Part shown: piece after piece, positions 34,435 to 47,000 of the stretch | Layout of the letters: each line of letters opens with the position of its first letter | Position numbering within the stretch: the first letter of the stretch is position 1 | NCBI GenBank assembly: GCA_007644065.1 | Contig: VJWN01000014.1 | Span: 620,001-684,000 of the forward strand | Reading direction: 5' to 3' | DNA: 64,000 bases | Source of the DNA: Margaritispora aquatica | Lineage: Eukaryota; Ascomycota; Leotiomycetes; Helotiales; Discinellaceae | Position numbers and translations under genes: made by a program | Notes under the pieces: generated by a model | What the model was told of the DNA's origin: nothing | Database searches by the model: none | The model's input: the letters and a program-made list of their open reading frames with translations, nothing else

Positions 34435-35530
34435 TTTCGGATTGGCGGTTTGTTCTTGCGTTTATATTGTTGTAGTGTTGTTGATTGCGGTAGTGAGACT
34501 GAGGTTCGTGGAATAGAAATACAGGTGAATTTAGATTCAGATGATGTTGTGAGGGGTAGATAGTGAGTGATTTGGAAAGGTAAGAGAGAGAGAAGACAAA
34601 CGAGTCCTCTATGAACACTGAGCAAAACAAAACTGTTCTTCCAAGACATACCTACCTAAGAAAGGCTATGTCTCTCTCATCACGACCTTGATAGATCCAT
34701 GCCTGTGTTGTAGAGAGAGAAAAAGACATCCGAGAGTATCACTCCAGCTAAGGTTCAACTCCTCATATCCGCAGGGCCACTCTCTCGCAATCAAAAGTCA
34801 CTCTTTACACACCAAGTCTCACTTTCACTCTCACTCTGACTCTTACCCCCCCAAACGAAACGAAGCAAAAAGAAGGATATCATATTCCCGAAACAGACAC
34901 CACCTCACGACCGGTAGACGCCCTCCCGGCCGATCGACCCCAACTAGGCTAGCAGGTAAAACTAAGCTTAACTCTCAAGGCTTAAGACGTCCATCAGACT
35001 TAATGGCGTGTAGTATGACAACATGGCGTAGATGCTTCATTCCACCGTACAACAACAGAGACAGAGATGACTGACTAGCTCCGGCTGCCGTCGATGCCGC
35101 AACGTGGGAACTTCCTTGGGGACGAGTACTTGGTTTTGAGAGACATGTTAAACTTGAACACTTGCTTAACAACACAATGAGATGATCTTAAAGAATGAAC
35201 CTAGTTGCGTTTGCTGGAAAAGCTGATAGGATGACAGAGATGGATGTCAAGATCTAAGGTAGCCAAGAGATAGAGAGCGATATTCTATTGATTTCGACTT
35301 TGTCACGTGATATCTGTCTCGATACATCGCCATCAGCTAGAGCTACCTAATGATTGAACATGAAAGCAAATATACCTAGCATATCTAATCAGCGTCAGAT
35401 ATAGTTTATGCACATTTCGATCGACATACCATGAGACCCAGGGTAATCCCCAAACTCCAAGCCTTGAATGCACACAATAATCGCCCGTAGCTCACCAAAC
35501 CCAAGACCAAAAGCAACCCAAAGCTCCATT
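34435..35530. other. intergenic region, no supported gene
   Basis: 1.1 kb upstream of the ferric reductase and downstream of the six-exon gene. CT-rich tracts (TCTCACTTTCACTCTCACTC near 34815) and CACGTG near 35304. The 128-codon frame at 34688-35074 lacks features. Confidence 0.45.
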
Positions 35531-36404
35531 TTAAACAGCCAGATCCTGCATCGTGCCACTTGCCCTAGCATTGTCTAACACAGCCGCACGCCTAGCACTA
35601 TTGAGCAGCATATCGACCGTGAAATCCTCGCCCTGCACTCGTTAGCAAACACATCCCGGCCACGCAAATATGGACCCAACATACAAACTGGTCCTCAAGA
35701 AGAAGTAATATCAGTCTTCTGTGATCCGAGCCCAAAGTCTGCGGCACACCTTGTCCTTTGCCCTAAACCACACAAGTAAGCTTCGACAATTCCGAAGAAA
35801 ATCCACCCCCTACACCAGAACGACAAAAAAAACCATACCCTGCCCAAGAAACCACGGCGAACCAGATATGCCTCCAACAGCGCCTCATCGTATTGACATC
35901 CGCAGTACAGGGTATCGAAGAACGTGGCTCTAGTGGGGACCTAGCGGCACAAGTCAGCGGGGCACGTTTTCGAAACTTTCGAAGATTATCGCCCTCGGGG
36001 TCTGGAAAGCGCACCTGGCAGCGCGCCTTGGACGTGCGGCACGAGTGGCACTTGGTGGTGCCGAGTCGCTGGCTGCCGTCCGACTTCTTGAGGAACATGT
36101 CGGCCCTGGGGAGATGTCAGCGGGCTGGCGCAGATGTGAGGCGGCATCTGGCTGCCAGGGAGGGAGGGAGGTACCGCAGGCGCTCTTCTGGGTCTGGATC
36201 CGATGGCAGAGGCATCGTGCCTTGGACTTGGCCGTCCCAGCGGGCTGTCCAGGCTTCCCATCGTTCTCTGTGAAATTGATATCAGTGGGATGTTTTTTTG
36301 GTGCGTTAGGAGGAGGTTACTGACGCGACCGGTTGTGCTTGGATGACGGCCCAATTCCAACCTGTCACTATGACACCGCTGAGAAAGGTGTATGTCCAAC
36401 CCAT
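35531..36404 (-). CDS. hypothetical protein encoded by six short exons
   Basis: No long reading frame is present, but six exons join without phase conflict: 36404-36325, 36267-36175, 36105-36015, 35940-35839, 35762-35685 and 35632-35531, giving 181 residues. Introns are 57, 69, 74, 76 and 52 bp, all GT...AG, several with CTAAC/CTGAC branch sites. The first donor is GTCAGT, also used by the bestrophin-like gene. The protein begins with a short hydrophobic stretch (MGWTYTFLSGVIVTGWNW), then charged sequence (RWEAWTARWDGQ, SDPDPEERLRADMFLKK), a CHSCRTSKARC cysteine cluster, a YCGCQYDEALLEAYL segment and a helical C-terminus (RRLILLLLEDQF). I do not recognise the family. The first two exon borders are least certain. 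Confidence 0.6.
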
Positions 36405-36964
36405 TGTGACAATCGTACTATGGCTTGGTCTTAAGAAGAGAAAAGTCGAAACAAATGTGTTGTCAGTGGATTGGCGAGGAGGGAGGAGGAGAACGGCAAC
36501 CGCGTTTCGTCGCAATTCTTGTCGCCTGAATCCTTAGGCGTTACTCAGTAAATTATGGGGCCAAAAACCATCACCAGCATATAAAACACTTTCACTTCAC
36601 TTAAAATATATAGAAAGAAGTTTGAGAAAGGATTGAGGATACTGATCGCTGATTGTATTCTGATATCACACTGCTTTGAAGTTCAGATCAGACTTTGAAC
36701 AAAATTTTAGCAGCTTAATCCGTATTTTCTCCTCGTTGACAGACAACCCGCTGGACGCCCTTTTGAATTCGAATAATAAAGAAAATCGATATAGATGAGC
36801 CCCAAACGCCTCGCTAGCAATTGGGTATCCGCTTCCAAGCCTCAACATGAATTTCCAGCCCTAACCCCAAATCCAACAATTTCCAGTATCAATTAACACC
36901 GAGCCATATTGCCAATGAAGTCAGTGTTCGTTTTCACCTCTTATTTCAGCTTCTAGCACCTTTA
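36405..36964. other. intergenic region
   Basis: 560 bp upstream of the six-exon gene and downstream of the helicase gene. Nothing recognised. Confidence 0.45.
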
Positions 36965-39900
36965 CTAAGCCAATATCACCCCTTGTTCTTCCTCATCTTG
37001 GTATTCCTCATGGTAATTATTGTCCTCATCGTCTTCATCATCTTCATCGTCGTCATCATCACCATTATCCTCCTCCCCATCCAACTCTAGTTCTTCCATT
37101 GCTGCATCGATGGCTGCTACGAAAGAGGTAGCTACCATACCATGAGTCCACATTTCATCTTCTTGAGGATACACACGCAGTTGTCGCTTGCCAGATTGGA
37201 AGTCTTCCTCCTCATCTTTATCCTGACTGAGCAAGATTTTTTCTAATCTAGTTAACTTGCCATGCTGGATGACCTTGATGCCATTTGTTTCTCCGGCTCT
37301 GTATTCAAATCAGCGTGTGGACGGAGAGGAGACAGTGGCTAAGCGACAGCTAAAAGTCTGGTGGCCCAGTCTGTGAACGAACTCGAGCCTAACGAGAGAA
37401 GCGAAAACAGGAGGAAAGGTTATCACTCACAATAAACTATTTCTATCACAAAATTGTATCCAAGTGTTCCAATGCGGGTCTTCGATCAACACTTCTTTCT
37501 TTCCAATGACAATCAAGCCAAACTTTGCTCGAGTAAGAGCCATGTTCATCTTGTTCGGCATACCAATAACTCCCCAATCTAGAGCTTTGTCTTTGCTAAC
37601 ATAATTCTTCCTTGATCGCGTAGTACATAAGATGACGACGCCACGCTCCAGTCCTTCAGAACAAAGTTAGTAAGTGTGCAGCATCAAATCGGGGTAACGG
37701 AATAGGAGCTGAAATTCTTCCTGTACATATCATCGACCGATACGTGTACATAAATCTCAAAAACGGTTGGAGCTGGATAAAGCAACCAGAACTCACCTTG
37801 GAAAGCCTCCATGGGCCCAATATCAACTTCCCACAAGGACCCAAATTGAGGTTCTCGAACAGTCTTACGAAGACGAGCAACTTGTGACTTGAAAGGACTC
37901 ATGATGCAGATCTCCTTCTGGTCAACAAGACCACTTGCGACCAAACTAACGGCATATTGGCATGCAATCTCAGCCTCCCCAGAATTGTACCATCCGCCAC
38001 CATCTCTCTCAAGATCGTCAGGCGATGTGTTATTGTGAAATAACACAGGCCAGCCTGCTCCTTTCCACCCATCCCACGAAGCTAGGCGATCAGTATCAAC
38101 CGCTTCAGGCTCTAGCGTGTCGTGGTAAAACAGTGCTGATGGAACAGCAAGAATGGCGGGATGTGATCGATAATTCCTGATCAGATTTGCAAACGCAGGT
38201 CGGGGGTCGGGAAGCATCGACTCCCTAAGGGGTAGGGGTGCTTCTCCAAACTCTCCTCGTGCACGCGGGTGATTGGCATAAACTGGTTGATTAAACAAGC
38301 GTGCGAACAGCGATGTTTTCAGTGGTGAATGGCGTAGTGATGTTCGTGGTCCCAATTGATATTGATCACCAGCCATTACAACCAGAGGTGTCAATTCTAG
38401 TTCAACGAATTCCAAAGGAGGTGCAACAACCGCAAGTGAGATAAGCGCTTCAGACTCCAATGCTTGGGCGGCTTCATCAATAAGTAACGCGCTCCAATGC
38501 AGACGGACTTTCTTGGGCGGCGTGTAATCAGAATGAAGAGCACCCAGAAATCCCCTTTCCACACTGCAAAGATCCGAGTTTGTGGTCCGAGAATACATGA
38601 GCATTTGTGCATCTCGGCAAGTGGTGACTACCACTTTATAAGCCATAAGCTGTTTCAAAGGAGGGACAGAAAAATAATTTTCAAATGTGTAGCAAAATCG
38701 TAAAAGCGCGTCAGGAACTTCGTCAAACGTGCGAGAGACTCTGTTCAGCCGCAGTAGCTGAGAATGATTAAGATGAAGGCTCAGTCTTTGCACTAGGGTA
38801 TCAGCAGCAGGGTCAGACGGAGCGCAAACCAGAATATGCATCTTGTCACTGTTATGTACAAGCTGAAGCGCAGTTTCCACTAAAGTTTTCGTCTTTCCTG
38901 TGCCGGGTGGTCCTGAAATCAAAAATGGAAGTACACCATAATTCTGCCGACAAATGCTTTCCACGGCTTTCTTTTGCTCCCAATTGAGCTCTTTATCGAA
39001 TAAATCTCGACTATGAAAAGCAGGATTCAGTTTTGTCTGTAATTCATTCCTTTCGATATTTGGCCTAAGCATTGACTTCATCCAGTGTTCGGAGCTAGTT
39101 GTTATAGACCGGTTGGTGGAAACACTCCCTTGAACACAGTCCAAATAACTCTGGATGGCTGGCAGGACTTGCATCTCAGCTGCATGGCGGTCTTTTTGGA
39201 TAGGAAATGCTATATTGCATCGAATAATGGTCGAGGAAGCATTAATTGCCGACGCCAGGTTGGCCATTCCTAAACCAGCAACCTGTAGAGTTAACTTTTC
39301 CTGTTTTCGTTGGACGGCGAGCACTCGTGCATTGTAAATAACTCCAGTCCAGCCAGGAGCTGGCTCTCCTATCCATCTCCCACCTATGGCTGGGACTCCA
39401 GGGGTATCATATACTGGAAATGGAGGCCGTGCAGCAAGCCAGCGGTCCATTCCAAAAGGCATTCTATTGTTGTGTGGATCGGGGCAAAGCTGACGAAGCT
39501 CCACTAAGTCACCTTCCTCAATGTAGGGACTATTCTCCAGCAATCCGGGGACAATAAGAGTGCATGCCAGAGGATGACCAGGTGTAAAGCTTTGAAGCGG
39601 AATCTCGACTTCATGACCAAATAGGGTATATAACTCATTCTCTTGATGTTGAGCTTTTATTTCGTCGTTTAAAACTTTCTGCACGGTTTGGGTGTATACT
39701 GAACCAACACTGCTTGAGACTGGTAGTGAGTGAGAAACTATTGGTAGGAAGTGAAATGGAAAATATCCAGAAACGTATTTGCTGTAGTCGAATTGTCGTC
39801 CGGCTGAGGTCTCGATTACATGCCCATGTAATTTGCTGATGATTGTTAAATACTCGGGAACGAAAGGTCTCGCATAGACATTGAATCCTGGCTCGGGCTC

Positions 39901-40477
39901 GATAGAAGGGTTCTTTGAAGTACGGGATGCCTTTAATCTAACTTCTTCTGAGATCTTGTTTGCCATATCATCAGAATTGCTGGGATCGGATGTCCTTTCC
40001 GAGTGGGGTATAGCAGCAGCTGACTTGACTTCAAGGAATGATTTTGAGACCTTGACTGGACCTTTACTGTTCGTAGTAGGCAAAGGGGGGAAGTCCAAGG
40101 ATGTAGGCGGAGGAGTCTAATATCAAAAGTAGTTGTTAATATATGTGACTCTGTACAATCAAGAAGTGAAGAACTGTATAAGGCTGCTGCAGCTGGAAAT
40201 AAAGTATGACGTAGAAATGGACGAAATAACAATCAACACCAGTAGGCAATACCAAAACCTCGTCCGAATAAAAAGCTTGAAGAAGTGATCTTACCGATGT
40301 GCTCGGAGGAGGGCTTGGAGGTGAAATTGCCTGGCCAGACAATGGATTCACGATTCTAACAGGCCTAGCAGCCTGTCGTACAAATGGATGTGCCAGGTCA
40401 TAAGGACGACAAGAGTTCTCCAAGGCCAACCGACGGCGCTCTCGCTGCTCTGCTTTTCTCTCCTTTTTGGTGGTCAT
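36965..40477 (-). CDS. superfamily 1 RNA helicase, MOV10/Upf1 type
   Basis: Exons 40477-40295, 40116-37797, 37653-37431 and 37298-36965 give 1019 residues. SF1 motifs in order: FDKELNWEQKKAVESI (Q-like), Walker A GPPGTGKTKTLVETA, ATTCRDAQML-type Ic region, DEAA box LLIDEAAQALESEAL, motif III VVMAGDQYQLGP, motif IV LIRNYRSHPAIL, motif V MEAFQG, motif VI MNMALTRAKFGLIVIG. The sequence around Walker A (YGVLPFLISGPPGTGKTKTL) is typical of the MOV10/SDE3/Armitage branch, linked to small-RNA silencing and RNA decay in other organisms. The C-terminus ends in a long Asp/Glu tract. The basic, Pro-rich N-terminus is fungus-specific. Role in RNAi or mRNA surveillance here is inference. Intron 3 is 132 bp. 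Confidence 0.93.
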
Positions 40478-40949
40478 ATCGAATAACAAAACAAAAGCAG
40501 TGTAGTGTGAAAAGCAATAGCAAAAATACTCGATTTGAATATGTTCAACGTGATGTGATGTAAGGCTGCGAATGTCTGAAGTTCTTCAACTTACTGGGGA
40601 CTAGGCGCGGACCAGGTGCTGCCACCGCCTTTAGCTATTTTAAGCAAAGCGTGATCCACTTGTCTAAAATGTAAGCGAGGAAGTAGTTTATATAAGGTAC
40701 CTTAGGTAAGGTACGGTAGTTTATAGTGTTTGTGCTCTTAGGATTTCGAAATATGAGCATTTGAAGTTTTCTAAGTTTTGGTAATATTGTTGCAATATTT
40801 ACTCTAAAGCTGGGTATAATGCCTCATAAAAACTCCACGCATCACAATGATCAACACAAATGCCACGATATACCCAAACCTCTATCCCACCTAACCGGCG
40901 CAATGCCCAGATGTAACGAGAATTTATGAATCCATTCCAATTTTAACAC
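40478..40949. promoter_or_regulatory. promoter of helicase gene and 3' flank of the multi-span gene
   Basis: 472 bp. Contains the strongest copy of the palindrome set (40697-40714), about 220 bp upstream of the helicase ATG. Confidence 0.45.
40697..40714. repeat. palindrome GTACCTTA-GG-TAAGGTAC
   Basis: Perfect 8-bp arms with GG spacer; related to 1390-1405 and 44183-44202. Confidence 0.7.
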
Positions 40950-43100
40950 TCACGTCTCAACAATATTCAACGCCCACTTCCCACGGTTTCCCTTGCTATA
41001 AATGACCTTTGTCTTCCTCTTGGCGTCTCTAAACACCTTATTCTCCACTCCACCGCTCACGCCCTCTAATGCATCGGCAATCGGCTTGAGCAATAAACTC
41101 ATGGAAATATGCCCATCCGGTCCAACCATAACGCGATTCGCCAGCACGGCAACGATTATACAGAACAGGAGATGACACCCACATATCATGCCCAGGATGG
41201 TGTAGAAGCTATACTGATGTCCGACATGCAGGTACACGCCTCCAGAAGGCGCGTCACCGATGTATGAGGTGAGTGGGCCAGACATGGCAGTTCCGGCGAT
41301 GGTGCCGAGAGCGAAGAGACTTATCATGTAGCCCATTGCACGCTCACTGCCTGCATTAGAGGCGCCCCATGAGCTTTCCCGAGGATAGGTCTGAGCAGCC
41401 TGTCCTTTTGAATCGGTATAGCCAACCTGGGCTATAGATCCTGTTGCTATTTGTGCCATTTCGTCGGAGAGGAAAGAGACGTTCTTCGGATCATTATATG
41501 TGTATCCCATTGTGACGTTACACCTACTGTAGAATGATTAATATAAGAATCAAGAGGCATTAGGGGATTTGGATTGAGACACTTACTAGTACCAAGGATC
41601 TGCAGCAAATGACTCAAATGCTTCGACGACAGAACAGCGATTATTCGACTCGCAGACATGATTTTTGTTGGTGAAGTAGGTAGTCGATTCTGGAACAGTT
41701 TGAGACAGTGAGACCGTACCTATTTTGTCGACTACGATAGTATTGTTGGTACCATCACCATTCTTTGTTACCTTATGCGACTCGCAAGAGAAGGTGACAT
41801 TGACTCTTCGCGCAGTATAAACCGAATAGGTGCCAAGATACATATCCGTTGGTGAATCGGAAAAGACAAAATCGACCCCATCAGTTGCATTAGACCAATA
41901 CAGCATTGCCGCACGAGGCTGATATATAGCTCCTGCTACAGGCAAGTACTTGGTATCGTTTATCCCATAATTATATACAGCTTGACCGTATCTGCACCAG
42001 ATTAGTATGCGGAGCTGGACTGAAGCTAATGACCTTACCCATGTGCTGTATACTCTTGATCCTGAAGCGAGGGAGCTGCGGACATATTGGAATATACCGG
42101 GTAGAAATGATCTAAATTAGGTATGGAAACATTGGAGTTAGGTGTAAATTGCAGGTCGAAGTAGGAAGGCTCAAATCCATATGTGAGCGAGAGCATGGCA
42201 ATGCCCGCTTGTGCGAGGATGTTTATCAATAACCAAAGGATGCACCCAATGATTACCAAAGGCCGTTTCGTCACAAATGCCAACTTTACCAACTTGGACA
42301 AGCTATCCGCACTCAACAAAAGATCAACCTATCAACGTCAGCAGATTCTCAATCTCATACTCTGCTCTTGCCAACACATACTTCTACTAAACTTCGCTTC
42401 TTAGCATGCAAAATCGGCCACCGCATGTTGAGTGCCATATCTTTGAATGAACTGGCGATATTCAAACCGAGAGCGATACTGATGGAGGTAGTGATTGTAT
42501 TGAACACCCTCTTTGCATTCTCACTGACTGCACCTTTTTGCTGCCACTCCCTGGTTGCATATATGTATCCACCACAAAGCGCCGCGGTTATGAAGAAGCG
42601 AGATGTGCTGGTGAAAAAAATGTGCCGTAATTGACGTCCTGTATTATCTTTATAGCCCCCATAGGAATTCGACATGAGGAATGTATTGGCATGATTGCGG
42701 GAATTGTGGAGGAAGCTTTGGCGGTCATCGTTGTCTGCACAGATTAGCTCTGAGCAACTTGGCGGAACAGCTCTGGAAACATACTTGGAAACACTGTCGA
42801 GGACGTTGAGTACATTCTGTCCCTATGTTCGTTTTGTGCCGGAAACTGGGGTATCGGCGTCGTCGCAATTGATGCAGTCCTAATATTGCGAGTCCTTGGA
42901 TCAACAGTCCGCCTTTGCTCCAGCTCAATGCCCCCTCCCAAGTCGCCATGATCGCCATATTGGCTGGGGCCGAAGTAGCCAACGTCTGGAGACTGAAAAG
43001 GTTCGTGATACGACACAGGACTGATGTATGTCGTGTGATCGTGAGGAGAGTATCCACCACCTGGACCAACAGGATCATAGCTGGGATGTTGATATGACAT
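40950..43100 (-). CDS. multi-span membrane protein of unknown function
   Basis: Exons 43100-42785, 42734-42382, 42328-42039, 41991-41587 and 41526-40950 give 646 residues; all introns are 47-64 bp and phases close. The N-terminal ~120 residues are Tyr/Pro/Gly/Ser-rich and probably cytosolic. Membrane segments follow: one around FFITAALCGGYIYA, a second at SISIALGLNIASSF, a strong one at PLVIIGCILWLLINILAQAG, then a large loop of about 250 residues with many N-glycosylation sequons (NVT, NAT, NNT, NVS) and cysteines, likely lumenal or extracellular. Two more spans follow at AMGYMISLFALGTIAGTAMSG and FYTILGMICGCHLLFCIIV, with a basic cytosolic tail. This layout is widespread in Pezizomycotina, but I know of no assigned function. 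Confidence 0.8.
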
Positions 43101-44932
43101 CGTGAGGAGTGTTTGTCCCAAGCTGTATATTGTGTATTCGAGCTTCAATGATCATCACCCTTCCCGTCCCAACGTCGAAGATCTGTTGCGAGAGAAGTTT
43201 TCGAGCTTCTCCAGCCTCGAGCCTCAACACACCAACGATCAACTCGGCGTCCATGGCCCTTGTATCTTGTTCACCCACCCCACGATTGCGGCGTTGGGGG
43301 CTGAAGGAGCTGTCGGCGAGGCTGGGCGAGTCAGCCAGTGAAAGAAGCCTAATCTCATCGAGCTACATAAGGTGGAGCGCTGTAGATCAGCTAGTGCAAA
43401 TTTGGATAGGGGTAAGACGTCGCTTTCGGCAGTATTGTCCAGGTGTGTGTTAGGGCTGATGGTTGCCCTATAATTAGCATGCATATGCATGTGAACCTTG
43501 GGCAAGTTTTCTTTATCCTCAAATATTTTCATGAATGTGTCGATGAAGACACTGGAATGGAAGACACATTCGCAGGATAATGTTTTGATACCGACAATGC
43601 GGCGAGCTTAAAGTTAAGCTTCAATATAAGCCTGCCCGCGCTTTGGTGGAGAAGATCGACGTAAGATTCATGGAAGTGGTGGTAAATTGTGATGAATATC
43701 TCGGCTTCCTGCCGAAATTCTGTCACTACGTACTTATGGGGTACAGTATATTTTCTTTGTGTAGCGCCTTGGTTTCTTCTTTGGTAGTTCTTCCGCTTGC
43801 TGTGCATGCAACTCAGCGTCAACCATGTTCAGATGAGAGAGCTTTGAAGGGAGTTCATTGGAAACAGCATATGTGCTCGGGCTGCTGCTGCGGCTGCGGA
43901 CAGGCCTATCCCATACATTCATGCATGGTCTGATTTGAATATTTTATGTGTTGTTTGGTATGGAGTATGTTCGCATATGATATCCTTGCAGTATACTGTA
44001 CTTGGTACTTGGGGATGCCTCGAAAGCCTTGCAGTCTCAAATATATCTCTGATAAACGTTTGATTTGGTCGTTTGTTCGTTTGTATGAATCGTGTGTGTC
44101 TGAGTGTCTCAGTCGGTGAATGAGAATGCGGCTCAAAGAAAGACATTGATGGGCTTTCTTGTTCAGCTCAAGTCACCTGCGATACCTTACATAGGTAAGG
44201 TAAGTTGCCATAGGACGGTGGACTGACAGGAATGGAAATTCTGGAACTTCCGATCACGTGTTAGAGGGGTTTCACCTTGGAATGGAAGGCATTTCATCTA
44301 ATGGAATCTTGAAGGTATCAAACTTCACAAATCATCTTTAAATGAACCTTTGGGTTAGATTTTCACAAAATGGTGAACTGATCTCTCCTCAAACCAGAAT
44401 ATCAAGTAGACCCTCTGAATGGGAACATGAGAAATATTCCCTGATTTGTTCACCACAGCCTTAGGCTTTTAACCTTCTATTCCATTGGAAGATCCAACAC
44501 ATTCTATTACTTAACGCACTCAGCGCTCTGGGTCTTTGTTGAGAGACATCTGATTCACAATTCTGGTCTAACATACATATGGCTTCCTTAACAATCCTTC
44601 GTGGCGGCTGTGTCTTGAGACAAATGCATAATACACCGGAATACTTGACGAGGCTGGTGGATGTCTGGCAAACTCAAATGGAGCGAAGGAACACCACAAT
44701 ATTCACATACATTCGGGGGTAATTGCAAAGCAGCATACTAGCAGGGGATGAGTTGAAATCCCATGTCTGAATACCCAAGGTCGAAGTATGATAATACAAG
44801 CTCACTCCTAGAAAACCTGGCTCTATCTCTCTCTCTTTGATGACGATAGATATCCCACACAGCTACAGCTACAGCTACAACTACATCCTTAGACAATCTG
44901 TCTTCCCACTGCAATATTCCAATTGGATTTCA
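43101..44932. other. intergenic region, no supported gene
   Basis: 1.8 kb. A 97-codon ATG frame at 43532-43239 (-) has no recognisable feature. Palindrome at 44183-44202, CACGTG near 44256, and a short (AGCTAC)n repeat at about 44863-44880. Confidence 0.45.
44183..44202. repeat. palindrome TACCTTAC-ATAG-GTAAGGTA
   Basis: Perfect 8-bp arms with a 4-nt spacer; same family as 1390-1405 and 40697-40714. Confidence 0.7.
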
Positions 44933-46367
44933 TCACTGGCTTGCTTTCATCTCGTCAAATTCCGCTTTTGCAGCTCTCAACAACTCCGGATTCGATAAAA
45001 CCTCCAATCCAGTAACGGCCAATCCTTTGCCCGCCCTTAAACAAGCACCATGAGCCTGCCTCGTCCTCGCACTCGCCGTGAACCCGGGATTATGAGGACC
45101 TTCTACACTCTCAATCTCGAATCCTAAGCTCAAACTTGGCATCGCATAGCTAATGTTTCCCTGATCTGTGCTCGCTTGCGTCGCACCTCGGATTAAATCC
45201 ATATCTGCGCTCGGGATCTCGCCTCCCATTTTGTTCATGGCCTCTCTACACACTACACCCAGTGCCAGGTTCGGAACATGGTCGTCATATCCCATGATTT
45301 GTGTCATTTTCAAAGTGGCCCCTGTGGCTTCCGCGCCGGCCTCGAAGCACTTCTCTACTTTCTTGCGGAGGACTTGGAGTCGCTTCTTGCTTAATGCACG
45401 CACGACGAATATACCAGCCGCATAGGCGTGTATGATGTTCGGTGCGCTGCCACCATCAGTAATGTGACCTTGGATAATATCTCCAGGCATAGTCTGCTGC
45501 CTCAGCACACTCAGCGCATTGTATGCCGTGATCAAAGCGTCCAAAGCATTTATTCCCTCCCATGGTGCGGCGGCAGCGTGGGCTTCTTTGCCAAAATACT
45601 CGACTCTGAAGTTCATATATGCGTTTGTTCGCACGAGCACGGAGTCGGCTACTTTTCCTGGGTGTGTGATGAGGTTTATGTCTACTTTGTGATCGGAGTA
45701 TGCGCCTGCGTCGAGCAGCTTGATTTTGCCACCGCCACCTTCTTCGGCTGGTGTGCCGAACAGAACAACTTTGCCGGAAAGGTCGAATTCGTCTATTGCG
45801 GCACCACTGGCGAGTGCAGCTGCTAATGAGGCGGTCGCGATGAGGTTGTGGCCGCAGGCGTGTCCAATTCCCGTGAGTGCGTCTGTTGGAACGGTTATTT
45901 TTGCTTTTTCTGTGCATCAGTTGGGCGAAGCATACCATACTCAGCATTGTAGCTGATGACTGGACCTTCTTTTCCACTGTCATATACGGCGATGAATGCT
46001 GTCGATATTCCATATGCTGAAGGTGTGACTTTCCATCCTTGCCTCGATTTCATGAAATTGACGAGTGTCTCATGAGCAATGAATTCTTTGTAGTTCAGTT
46101 CTGGATTGTCGTGGATTTTGAGACTGATAGGTCGGAGTATTTCGCTGATTGAGTTGATGTATTTTGAGATGAAGTCTAGGTGTTTGTCTAGTGAGCTCGT
46201 AGAAGTATCTGCGATGCAAATTAGCCACTGCGTTGAGACCATCAGAGCTTCAGTGCTTCAAACTCACCGCTCTCTAAGTTTCGTGTTACTTGGTGCAGTG
46301 CCTCTTCTCTCGTCGATGTAGTGACATCTACATAGTCGTCATCGGTGAGGTTGAGGGTGATTTGCAT
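44933..46367 (-). CDS. M20-family metallopeptidase/amidohydrolase (PM20D2/ACY1L2-like)
   Basis: Exons 46367-46268, 46208-45936 and 45882-44933 give 440 residues. Metal-dependent amidohydrolase of the M20 family. With the second intron spliced as G|GTATGC...CCAACAG|AC (53 bp) the protein reads ISYNAEYDALTGIGHACGHN, the M20 metal site with the Asp and both His; the catalytic Glu follows in FGTPAEEGGGGK. The dimerisation domain starts near YFGKEAHAAAAPWEGINALD, and the C-terminal metal region includes STDQGNISYAMPSLSLGFE. No signal peptide, so probably cytosolic. PM20D2 in animals hydrolyses beta-alanyl dipeptides; the substrate here is not known. A purely continuous reading would break at TAA near 45895, so the intron is needed. 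Confidence 0.93.
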
Positions 46368-47000
46368 TTTGAGGGACAGCGGAACTACAGTGCTATGTGA
46401 GTTGGAAAACCTCTCAATTACCTTGTTCGTTCTTCAAACGTCACTGCACTGCATGTATCAAATAATGGTTGTCCTGAGTTCTCATCCAGAATGTTGAGGT
46501 TTACCCTCGTCAAAGTTTCCGAGAAACACAGCTCCCCTCCCCACTCTTGAACATCGGGAATGCTGAGCAGGCACCACTAAACGAGGCCAATCAAAACACG
46601 GATTGTCCAATGAGAAAGATATATCGTTACCGATGGTGAAAGGATGGATCCCCAATGCCACATGGTGGGCCTGTCTCCTGTTCTCATCTCCTGTCTTATT
46701 GAATCCACCCCCCTTATCGGCAGGCGACTTCCGATTTTTGATATTAGATACCTATACTTTCATCCCACTCTCAAGCTCTTATCATACAAATTCAATATTT
46801 CTGGCAATTCCGCAAGCGACGGCGACCCTCATCGGCAATATTCGAGGAGTCTAGATGATAGAGATCCCGGCTAACTAGTCGGGAAACGAACTAGAAATAG
46901 AGATGGAGCTCCGAACCAGAATGGTGGGATAAACTCTCTTTTACATCTTCGATTCCTCTCCGTTTCGTTTCTTTCTCATCAAGAAATCAATCATCTCGAA
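46368..47000. promoter_or_regulatory. divergent promoter region M20 gene / MFS transporter
   Basis: 633 bp between opposed starts. Several GATA tetramers (46618, 46747, 46857) could serve nitrogen-type GATA factors in front of a Dal5-like permease; such tetramers are frequent by chance. Confidence 0.35.

Noticed and set aside
45911..45936. 26-bp intron (GTATGC...GCACAG) in the M20 gene
   Set aside because: Too short for splicing and gives a poor metal site; the acceptor 27 bp further yields AEYDALTGIGHACGHN.
45456..46013. 185-codon minus-strand ORF through the M20 gene
   Set aside because: Alternate frame; the M20 metal-site motif is restored only by the 53-bp intron in the other frame.
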